Positions 10,366-19,693 of a stretch of 64,000 bases of DNA are shown one piece after another (position 1 is the stretch's first letter; each line of letters opens with the position of its first letter). This stretch comes from Orobanche coerulescens (lineage: Eukaryota > Streptophyta > Magnoliopsida > Lamiales > Orobanchaceae). The notes below the pieces were generated by a model. It was given only the letters and a program-made list of their open reading frames with translations, made no database searches and was not told where the DNA came from. The stretch spans positions 132,624,858-132,688,857 of the forward strand of contig CM065812.1 in assembly GCA_033398695.1 (NCBI GenBank), in the 5' to 3' direction. Both the position numbers and the translations under genes were made by a program.

Positions 10366-10702
10366 GTTTTGGAGCATAGCACAGGGTCGGCACGAAGGAT
10401 GATGAAAGATGAACGATACTAATCACACGAGGATCTGTTGATGTCATTTTGGTCCAGTTGTATTTTCTCTTCCGCTGCGGTATCTTTTCCCCGTTGTACG
10501 GGAGTTTATTGTATTTTGACCCCTGCGTGGGTATGTGTTTGGAATTGAGTTGTATTTTATTATTGAAAGACCAAGTCGATCTACTGAGTCATTTTAGCCT
10601 TAAAGGCGATGTCTAGATGTTTGATTTTGTAATCAGCCTGGTAGATCCTCGAGGAGAGGGTCTACGGCGTGTAATATCCCTGAGAGGATTGGGGGTGTTA
10701 CA

Positions 10703-13479
10703 GAATGGTATCGGAGCTTTAGTTGTGGAAACCTAGGCTGTCGGGTCAGTGGTGTCTGTTGAGTTTTGTCTTGTCGGATTATGTCTAACTAAGTCGTGTC
10801 GCGACGCGTCGTCTGAGTTTGTTGGTCGTGATTAGTATCGTGGGCGATCATCATCTTCGTGCGACCTGTGGATGTAAGTCTCCCTTCTTTGTGTTGTGCC
10901 TCGTGTGACACGAGCTATTTTATGATTATTTGATTAGTGATGGAATCCTCTTATGGATTTTTATTTCTTGATATGTGGTTATTTGACCTCATATTTCGTT
11001 CATATGAGGAGTAGTGTTGCTCGATTGTGTATGTTGGACCGTATTTCTTTTATCCGCTGCGTGAGTTCTTTTGTAATGACTTTTGGTGTTTTACCGACCG
11101 AGTTTTATTTCGAAAACCAATTCCTTAACCGAATTTTTTTTGCATTATGGCCTTGATCATTTTGGCGAAATTCTTATGACGGTATTTATTATTTTCTAAA
11201 TGGCTTCTGTGAGTTTTTGAAATATTACCGTCATCAGCTTTTTGACGGTTTTGTAAATGGTTTTTAGTCTGGTGGGTTCTGGCGTGGGGCCCACGGCGTT
11301 ATAATGTTCCGTGTAATTACCTGAAATTTTCGGGCATTCTAGCCCATTGAATTATCCTTGAAAAACTTGAGTATCTTAGAAAATTAAAATTCGAGACGTA
11401 CTTTTAAAACGAATTATTTTCTTGCGGTGTTTTCAAGGTGTTTTCTAATGCCGCAATACAATTCAAAAATTTTCCGGTTGAGGACCAAAAATATTTTGAG
11501 ATATTTTCAAATGCAGTTGCTTAGACCCAAGGGTCGAATATTTTTGAAAGTTTTTCACTAAAAGAAAGGTGTCCACATTTTTGTTCAAACGCAAGATGAT
11601 TTTCAAAGTCTCGATAATGGTGTTTGTACTACTTTTTGTAAAATTTTACTCAAGATCAACTGTCGTTTCCAAACTGTTTTCAAAAGGTGTTTTCGTTTTA
11701 AAACCTATCATTCCTGTTTGCGGACCGGAAATGCGTGTATGGTTTTCGAACTTTCGTTACGGTGTTAACTTGAATTGTGATTGAATTGGTGGCGTGAGCG
11801 TCGAGTCGTTCGCCACGCATATATTTTGTTAGCCCTTGTGGGAGGTGTGATGACGATCCTTAATGTTGTCATTTCGTGGTGGCTTGCGTGTTATCGCACC
11901 TGTGTGAGCTGTTAAAGCTTGGGTTTGTACGTTTGTGTACATATGTGATTGTTTCATAATGTTGCAATTATGTGCTGGTTATTGTTCGGGCCGTTGAGGT
12001 CGCCGAACGATACCGTCGTTGCTGTAGTGTTTGTGTGTATTATTTTACGATGATAATCGTTGTATATGACATGTATTATGATTCCTTGTTGTGCTGAGTT
12101 GGCATCTCCGCTATGTTGTTTTGCGACGTTATGCCCCATTGTATCTAGCATTTATATCTTCGGTATGCCGAGCCGAGGCGTTTCAATCGTGATGTGCCGG
12201 GGCATGCACGTGTAAATTGTCCTTCTCGTCGATAACACATTTCGAGTGTGGGCTCGAGGGTCACCGAATTCAGTTTTGCGAATTGGCTACCGAGACATTC
12301 GGAGTTCGCGCTTCAGCACAGATATCAGGATCGGCTCTGAGAGGCCCATAGGAGATTTCTCTGTCGGTTGCTTTTTGTGTTGTTACCTTGTTTCCGTTAT
12401 TGTGAGTTGCGGGGACGACTTTCTTTTAGAAGAGGTCGAATATAATACCCGTATTATTTTTGGCTTCTATATTTTCTCTTTCTCCAGTCTATCGATTCGC
12501 TCGTGTTCGTTGATACTTTCTGAACTTGTTTTGTATTTCGGGTTCATCATTCGAACGAGCTGTGATCTTGTTTTGGGTCGACCTGGTATCGCTGTGACTT
12601 TCCGAGTTCGGTTCGATTCTTGTGAACCCTGTTCGGAAGTAACATCTTTTGGTTCTACTAGTTCTTTTATTCGAAGTGGATCAGATTTGGAACTTCTGTA
12701 TTTTCGACTCTGTCGACTCGTTTATGTTCGTTGACATTTTCTGAGCTTGTCCTGCCCCTTGCTTTTGTTGATCGAACGAGGGTGGTATTATTTCGGAATT
12801 ACTCGTTCGTCGTTGTGACTTTTCAATTGTTATTCCCTTTCCTGTGGATCTTATGTGAATGCATATGTTGTTGTTTTCACCGGATCATATATTGTCTCGA
12901 GTCGAGATGTGAACCTTGGAGTTGTTGTTTGAATTTTTATTGTTCTTCGTGATTCGAACATGATCGTTCGATTTTTGTTGTCTCGATCTTTGTGGTTCGA
13001 TCGTTTGATTGTTCGGTTTTTGTTGATCTCGTTTCGTGATTGTTGAGCGTTCAGGCTCCTTCGTAATTCCCTTCAGTTCGGGAAATTAGTCTCGTTTTCG
13101 ATCTTCCAACCCTTGGGCGGTGGAATTCCGTATTAGTTCAGCGATTGGCTCGCGTTTCGATTGATGTACCGTTGGGTTGGCCAATCATACTGACTTTCGT
13201 TCGTTGTGTTTTGTGATTGTCGGATAATTGACTTGGCTATATTATCCGTTTGATGACGCTTGTCATTTGTTGGTTTTATTGTATCCCTAACGGCGACGTT
13301 GTGTTGGTCGTCGTGGAGCGTGTTTTCACGCCGTATGTCTCTTTGCATTTCTTGCAGCGTTTCGCCGTTGGGCGCGAGTTTTCTATTTTTGCGTATCTCG
13401 TCGAGTTTTCCTGGCGGGTATATTGCTACCCCTACTTGTTTTAAGTTTCGGGACGAAACTTCTTTTAAGGAGGGTAGAA
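10703..13479 (+). other. B1 internal region: primer site, decayed gag relic, purine tract
   Basis: The primer site TGGTATCGGAGC is at 10706-10717, one base from the usual Met-type site. Around 12185-12228 the translation FNRDVPGHARVNCP resembles a gag CCHC knuckle with the first two Cys lost. ECGLEGHR (about 12246-12270) looks like a second one. No pol domain is seen in any frame. At 12402-12455 there is a degenerate copy of the purine-tract/LTR-start junction. The end holds the stem-loop GTTTCGGGACGAAAC (13445-13459) and purine tract (13465-13479). It is homologous to B2 internal, reversed. Confidence 0.8.
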
Positions 13480-16438
13480 TGTAATATCCGCAATTTCGAA
13501 TTTCGGTAATTTTCTTTTTTTCGGCGGAAGTCTGTTTTGACGACTCGCTCATGACCGTTTCGTCATTTCGAGAATGATTAATTCTGCACTTTTTGTCATC
13601 CGAGTTCGTTTCGGTGTCGTTTTGTTGAGTTCCGTGCTTTTTAGCGACTTTTCCGCACTTGAGTTCGATTCTTGCGAATCTCGGTCGAAACTGTTGTTTC
13701 GAGTTTCTATAAGTTCATTTAATGTTATTATTCATGTTGCGAGCTTTGGTTCGGTGTTTCGATCACGTATCGTGATTTTCGGACGCTTTGGGCCATTTTT
13801 GTAATTTCCCAAAGTTTGGGGTAATTATTTCCGTTGTAATTCCGACACTTCGATGGTCGAATCGTGTGTTCTCTTAGTGCTTGATTCGTCTTTGCGAGTA
13901 CTTCGTAACCGTATCTTCGATTTTTACTCAGTTCGAGTTTCGGTCGTCCGCCGTCGGAGTGGCCACCGAGTCACTACGGAGCAGGCCTGGCTCGCCGAGT
14001 TACGGCCGTAAGCGTGATCGGCACGGCCGCACGAGCTGGGCGGATTTTGACGGCGGTTACGGCCGTAAGGTGTGCGAGTTACGGCCGTAAGTGTCACCGG
14101 TCTTGGGCAGATTTTTGACGAATGCCGGTTACGGCCGTAAGGCCTGCCGAGTACGGCCGTAAGGTGTCCGAGTTACGGCCGTAAGGCATGCCGGTTACGG
14201 CCGTAACTCTGCCGGCTATATATAGCCTGGCTCGGCCAGATTTCATTTCCTACCCGATTTCTTTTCATTCTTTCGGCGATTGGCGACGGGTGCGACGGGA
14301 AATGGAGTTCTTGGCCGATTCTAATCATTTCCAAGGCATTTTGGAAGATCCTTGTTGATTATGTCAACATCTAATCCGTGTATTTCGTCGAATCAAGGTA
14401 TATTTCTTGATTATCCTTCAAGTTGACTTTTCGGAGAAATTGTTCTTGATTTCGTTTCTAATCCGATTTTGATACATCGGTTGGTGTAGTATGATGTTAT
14501 TAATCGTGTTCTATGGGTTGTACATCCATATATCGAGTTTGTTTAACTCGATTGACGATTCGAGTGTTCTTGGGAATTATTGAACATTTAGTGTTCGATT
14601 AAATGTCCCAATGAGTTTCCCTTCGATAGTTTGTTGGGATTTCCGTTGTTTTGGCCTTGATTCTCGTCGTAACCATGTGTTATTGTTCCTTCCGGAGGTT
14701 TATAGGTGTTCTAGGATTCCGATGTTGAATCCCGTTTGGTGATTGATGATTCATGTGGTGTTATTCTCGTAATACTCGTGGTGCTATCGCGTTCTTGATA
14801 TTGTTCGGGGGTTCGGGGCTATTCGACCGCGTCCTATCCGTCGTCTCATTGCGATTGTAATTTCGAGGCAAGTACCTTGCCCATACTATTCTTGTTTTGT
14901 GAATGTGATAATTGGTGATCGTCTGTATATATTTGTTTGATTGTTTAAAACGAGTTTTCAAAAGATTTGGTTAGCCTTGTTAAAGGCCCTCTTTCAAAAT
15001 CGTGTGTGTTTTGTGATTGGTGTGTTTCTCAAACGAGTATGTGAATCTTATGGACATGGTTGGTGTTGATGATGCACTTGGTATTTGCGTGTGTACGTAT
15101 ATTGTTTCATTTCGGTGCATTGTGGTTGACGTGTTGTTTTACTAAGTGTTTGATGCCTCTGGGTGAATTGTTTGGATATCCTCGGTGTGATATATTACTC
15201 GTGCTTGAGTTTGTTTAGCTAGCCAGCGCGGGAGGGTCCTTCGAGGCCTCGGGCGGGAATCAGTGATATTACTCTGTTCCCAAGGCGATGCTATGTGTTG
15301 TGATTTGTTTAGCTAGCCGCCGGGAGGGTCCTTCGAGGCCTCGGGCGGGAATCAATGATATTACTCTGTTCCCAAGGCGATGCTATGTGTTGTGATTTGT
15401 TTAGCTAGCCGCGTGAGGGTCCTTCGAGGCCTCGGGCGGGAATCAATGATATTACTCTGTTCCCAAGGCGATGCTATGTGTTGTGATTTGTTTAGCTAGC
15501 CAGCGGAGGGTCCTTCGAGGCCTCAAGGGAATCAATGATATTACTCTGCTCCCAAGGCGATGCTAGGTGTTGTGATATGTTATTTAGTGAATGTATTTTA
15601 CTCACCGTGTGTTGGTTCGACGGGCCACGACGGAATTCCAATGGGTGAGTCCAGAATCACGAGTAAAAACTTCACGAGTTGGTATTTGATTTTTCGTCCG
15701 TCGAGGACACGTGACTTGGGTTTTGCCCCTGTGAACTGTTGTCGTTTTTTTTTCTATTTGCGAAAACAAACCTTTGGGCTGTGACCCCTGTTGATTTTTG
15801 GAAAGAGAAGGATTCGGAAATCCTAAATTGTTTTCTATTAAAACTCTCGATGGCATTTTAAACTGTTTTATAAATTGTTTTCCCTTGATTTGTGATCTTT
15901 CGGTTTTGGAATGTTTTACCAAACTCATGCCTCGGGAAGTGCTTTTCATTACGTTTGGAACTTTGAGGATTCCTGATTATTATTGTTCCCGAACTTGTAT
16001 TGTATGGCTCGTATTTTTGCACTTGTACTTGCACTAGCAAAACAGTGGAGTTTTGCTAACCCCCGAGTATTCGGGGGGTGGATGTCTATTTTTGCATTCA
16101 GGTTTTGGAGCATAGCACAGGGTCGGCACGAAGGATGATGAAAGATGAACGATACTAATCACACGAGGATCTGTTGATGTCATTTTGGTCCAGTTGTATT
16201 TTCTCTTCCGCTGCGGTATCTTTTCCCCGTTGTACGGGAGTTTATTGTATTTTGACCCCTGCGTGGGTATGTGTTTGGAATTGAGTTGTATGTTATTATT
16301 GAAAGACCAAGTCGATCTACTGAGTCATTTTAGCCTTAAAGGCGATGTCTAGATGTTTGATTTTGTAATCAGCCTGGTAGATCCTCGAGGAGAGGGTCTA
16401 CGGCGTGTAATATCCCTGAGAGGATTGGGGGTGTTACA
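13480..16438 (+). repeat. B1 3' LTR (2959 bp)
   Basis: Partner of 7701-10702. The palindrome array is at 13996-14210, directly before the TATA GGCTATATATAGCC (14214-14227). Tandem repeats 15217-15570; candidate intron 14868-16101 with CTAAC at 16056-16060; stem TAGCAAAAC/GTTTTGCTA at about 16034-16058, then CCCCCGA/TCGGGGGG. Many short indels in G/C runs relative to the 5' LTR. Confidence 0.94.
13996..14227 (+). promoter_or_regulatory. B1 3' LTR promoter-type array (TTACGGCCGTAA) and TATA
   Basis: TTACGGCCGTAA recurs at about 14000, 14054, 14078, 14127, 14173 and 14195, plus a GTACGGCCGTAA. It is followed by GGCTATATATAGCC. The array differs from the 5' LTR copy in spacers and in which units are perfect. 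Confidence 0.8.
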
Positions 16439-16676
16439 TTCAGAGTATATTTTCATAGTTTTGCGGAATCGAGAGGGTTTGGTTGTGGTCCGCCCTCGTT
16501 GTTATTTTGTGCGAATATACATGAATCGTAGGCGGGTTTTCGGGTGTATTCCATTTCCGTATTCGGCTAGAGTTGGTTGTAATTATGTTCTTCGAATCGT
16601 TAGGTTCGGTTCCGTTGATTCCTAGTGTTCGTAGGTGATTATCCTTTCCGTTCGTTGCGTCATCAAAATATTCAAG

Positions 16677-17230
16677 GCAAGTATTTTTGGAAACCTTTAT
16701 GCTTAACGTGAAATGGTAATGTATATTGTGTGTGATTGCTCACCTCGGGAGGGTCCGACGGGATCACGGAGGGAATCCAATGGTATAGCCCTGGATTCAC
16801 GAGTTTGTTTCGCTAGCCAGCTCGGGAGGGTCCTTAGGGATCACGGAGGGAATCTAATGGTATAGCCCTGGATTCACGAGTTTGTTTCGCTAGCCAGCTC
16901 GGGAGGGTCCTTAGGGATCACGGAGCGGGATCAATGGTATAGCCCTGTTCCCAAGGCGATGCGTGTGCGTGATTTGTTTTATAATATGGCCAGCTCGAGA
17001 GGGTCCTTAGGGATCACGGAGCGGGATCAATGGTATAGCCCTGTTCCCACGGCAAATTGTTTGACTGTCTAATTCCGGAAAAGACATGTCTGGTTTTGGT
17101 TTTCGAAATGATGTCGGTGCATGTACTATGAAATGTGTAAGCGATTGGTTTGCCTTGATTACTTGTACTAGCGTAATTGCTAACCCCTTTGGGGGACCCG
17201 TTTTGGGGAAATTCTTGTTATGGATTTCAG
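16677..17230 (+). other. Candidate GC-AG intron inside element A 5' LTR
   Basis: The donor context is CAAG|GCAAGTA at 16677 and the acceptor is GGATTTCAG|G ending at 17230. A CTAAC branchpoint-like motif at 17180-17184 is followed by a CCCC...GGGG stem-loop. The interval contains the LTR tandem repeats (16740-17055, units sharing GGGAGGGTCC and GGGATCACGGAG). The same signals occur at the homologous place in the 3' LTR. Splicing is inferred, not shown. Confidence 0.45.
16740..17055 (+). repeat. Tandem repeats in element A 5' LTR
   Basis: About four imperfect units, each with GGGAGGGTCC, GGGATCACGGAG and GGTATAGCCCTG. Neighbouring units are separated by GTTTGTTTCGCTAGCCAGC-like links. The 3' LTR (23645-23885) has about three units, so unit number differs between the LTRs. 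Confidence 0.85.
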
Positions 17231-17619
17231 GTTATGATCATCCGGACGAGCGAGCGCTGGGACAGTACGAGGATGCTTGCCAGGGTCGTTGACATGTGCA
17301 CTTGGGTTACTTATTTCTTTTGTCCACTTCGATTTGGTTGTTTTCTATATTTATAAACTGATAGACTGTACTCGCGAGTACTTAGGCATTTCAATTCAAA
17401 CCCCGTGTTGTATTATTTTAAATTGCCACACTGTCGATGGTTGCTCATTTCGTCGGATTGCTTCGGGTGTATTTTTCACATGATGTATTATTTGATTGTG
17501 TATCCTCGCTAACCGAGATGGTTAGTCGAGGGGTACCCGCTTGTTGTAGCCTGGTGGGTCCCATGTAGGGGTCCACGACGCTGTAACATACTCCGAATAT
17601 CTTGGGGTGTTACAGAAAA

Positions 17620-17631
17620 TGGTATCAGAGC
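17620..17631 (+). promoter_or_regulatory. Primer-binding site of element A
   Basis: TGGTATCAGAGC, five bases inside the 5' LTR. It is complementary to the 3' end of a plant methionine (initiator) tRNA. Confidence 0.92.
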
Positions 17632-18753
17632 CCTAGGTTTATGGATACCTAGGCTTGTCGGTTATTTGGGTCTAGTCGTATTTGTTTTGCACATTGTCAC
17701 ACCGCTGCCAGCATCCCAGTACTTCCAGTGCTCGTAAGTTTTCTTATTCGGCTGTTTTGTTTCTTGCATTGTATTTCCACTTTTGAATCGTAGTTGCTTT
17801 TCCTCCCTTACTCATCATCGATATACTGCATTATCTCTCAACCTCGGTATGGATGCCGAGGAAACCGTGGTCGTGGTCGTGGTCGTGGACGCGCCGAGGA
17901 CGTGGCAGCCGGTGGGGCGGCCACGCCGCATTCTTCGAGCCGGCGATCGTGACCGTCACAGTCATGCTTCTTCTCAGAGCGCGCCGATCTTGGTATTGCG
18001 GCCGCAGGCAAAGAAATGGTTAACCAGATGGCGGCTATAGCTCAGGTGGTCCAGAACCCCGATCAGGCCCATGCTAATCGGGGCGGAACGGATCGTTGGC
18101 TTCAGGATGTCATCAAGATGCATCCTACCCAGTTTTCGGGAGCTTCGGACCCGATCGGCTGGGAAGGGTGGATCAAGGAGATATCCAAAGTATTCACTGC
18201 TACCAACTGCCCCGAGGACCGTAAGGTCCCTATTGCTCAATACTTTTTCACGGGAGATGCTACAGATTGGTGGGAGGCCGTTGGTCCCAAAGATCATGTT
18301 GCTTCGTGGGCCGAGTTTCAGGAGTTGATGGTGACCGAGTATTGTCCATGGCCGGTCAGACAGGCTCGAGTGCATGCTTTCTTTGATGCTCAACCACGGG
18401 ATATCCCCGTATCCCAAGCTATTGCCGATTTTAACAAGGAGTTGGGCTATGTGAAGACCCAAGTTGTCGCTGAGAGCGACAAAATTTTCCATTTTTCCAG
18501 GAGGATGAAGCTGCCCATTCGGGACTATATGTCTGGGCTCGTCTGTACTACCCTGAAGGATTATCAGAGTCGAGCTCTTGCTTATGATATGTCAGTGACG
18601 GCGAGTGATTTGGCTCGTGAGAGCAAGAAGCAGAAGTCGGTCGGAAACTTTTCTGGTCCCAAGAGTGGAGGCCGGCGAAATCTCGAGTGTGAATATTTCT
18701 ACGGGCGGTTCGGCTCGTTTCTGGGAGCTGGGTGCCGCGAACCCCGCTCGTGA
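17632..18753 (+). pseudogene. Element A gag (N-terminal frame shifted, central part open)
   Basis: An Arg-Gly-rich start (TGGTCG repeats at about 17867-17890) is read in a different frame from the main gag, so the N-terminus is shifted. The open stretch 18016-18753 encodes the gag core. Landmarks are WLQDVIKMHPTQFSG, GWEGWIKEI, IAQYFFTGDATDWWEAV, FNKELGY and YMSGLVCTTL. It is homologous to the gag of element D (57548-58480). Gag would assemble the particle and recruit the RNA of this element and perhaps of its non-autonomous relatives B and C. Confidence 0.85.
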
Positions 18754-19693
18754 GCTCACATGCTTTAATCTGCGGCTTTTGGTCATAAGAACCGGACTGC
18801 CTCGTCCGCCTTTAACTTGTCATACTTGTGGTCGGGCCGGGCCACAAGGCTTCTTTGTGATCGGCTCGACGGCTTAGCGGTGCCGTTCTTCTCACCCAAA
18901 GACCTATGGAGCCGAGTGTGAACCAGTGGCTCATTTGCTCGCCGCCTCCACCGAGTGCCGCCGAGGTAGGGGTCGGGTCAGCCCGCTAGGGTGGAGCTTC
19001 AGTGTCGGCTCTGCTCGGCCGCGTATCTATGAGATGAGGAGAGCCGATGATCCAAATAGCATCGTGGGCGGCAGTACCGTTCATATTCATTTCCATCCTG
19101 TCGGTGTGCTTTTCGATTCAGGTGCTACGCATTCATTCATTTCTCTAGAGTGTGTACGCCGTTTGAGTCTCATTGTTTGTCACCTTGCGAGCCTTTCATC
19201 GTTAAACGCCTAGCGGTGATAGAATTGTCGGTGATCGAGAGGTCCGAGGTCGCTCTGTGTTTATTTGTGAGAGAGCGTGGCTCTCTAACCTTATTGTCGT
19301 TAATATTGAGGTGAGGATTTGATTCTCGGGGATGATTGGCTCGAGCGGCATGGCGCGATCATGAACTACCGTACGAGGATCATCACCATGTTAGCCGAGG
19401 ATGGCACCGAGCACTCCTTCGCGGGGCGAAGGAGGGGAAATCAGAAATTTGTCATTAATGCCTTGAAGGCGATGAGTCTCTGCGAAAGGGGTGTGCGGCT
19501 ATTGGTGATATGCCTTGATGGCGGTGGATGGTGGTGTCGAGCTTTCATCGATTCCTGTCGTTATTGTGTTTCCTGATGTATTTCCTGACGTGTTACCGGA
19601 TTTGCCACCGGATCGTGAGGTTGAGTTTGCTTTAGAGTTAGAGCCGGGTGCGGCTCCGATTTGAAGGCTCCCTATCGCATGGCTGCTTGAGAG
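18754..19693 (+). pseudogene. Element A zinc knuckles and protease, multiply frameshifted
   Basis: Recognisable pieces in different frames: a knuckle-like TCHTCGRAG (about 18817); the aspartic protease core VLFDSGATHSFIS (about 19108-19146) with catalytic D-S-G intact; ILGDDWLERHGAIMNYR (about 19322-19372); and FPDVLPDLPPD-like linker sequence near 19575-19610. Many single-base indels fall in this GC-rich 900 bp, whereas the adjacent 918-codon pol frame has none that stop it. This may be decay or consensus error in the assembly. Confidence 0.85.

Larger units (their letters stand above)
7701..10702 (+). repeat. B1 5' LTR (3002 bp)
   Basis: It aligns with 13480-16438 throughout; most differences fall at 8160-8480. 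Order of contents: palindrome cluster 8230-8475, TATA GCTATATAGCC 8481-8491, donor-like CAAG|GTATAT at 8662, GC donor-like site at 9130, tandem repeats 9479-9850, CTAAC and hairpin 10301-10343, acceptor-like CAG at 10365, and a terminal stem at 10641-10665. Confidence 0.94.
7701..16438 (+). mobile_element. Element B1: non-autonomous Tekay-related element with 3-kb LTRs, inserted in element A 5' LTR
   Basis: LTRs 7701-10702 and 13480-16438 flank a 2777-bp internal part. A perfect target duplication ttcag lies at 7696-7700 and 16439-16443. Termini are TGTAATATCCGC...GGTGTTACA. The internal part has a primer site and a purine tract but no protease, RT or integrase; only decayed gag zinc-knuckle sequence is seen. 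This fits the LARD type (large retrotransposon derivative). It is closely related to B2 (42072-51022) in LTR and internal sequence. Confidence 0.93.
6886..17614 (+). repeat. Element A 5' LTR, interrupted by B1
   Basis: The parts at 6886-7700 and 16444-17614 align with 22486-24440. B1 plus a duplicated ttcag sit between them. Contents in order: palindrome cluster 7139-7353, weak TATA at 7369-7376, GT donor-like site near 7567, GC donor-like site at 16677, tandem repeats 16740-17055, CTAAC plus stem-loop at 17180-17210, acceptor-like CAG at 17230, and a 3'-terminal stem near 17550-17582. Confidence 0.93.

Noticed and set aside
17783..18040. Poly-valine open frame near the start of element A gag
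   Set aside because: It is an out-of-frame reading of TGGTCG repeats that encode Arg-Gly in the gag frame.
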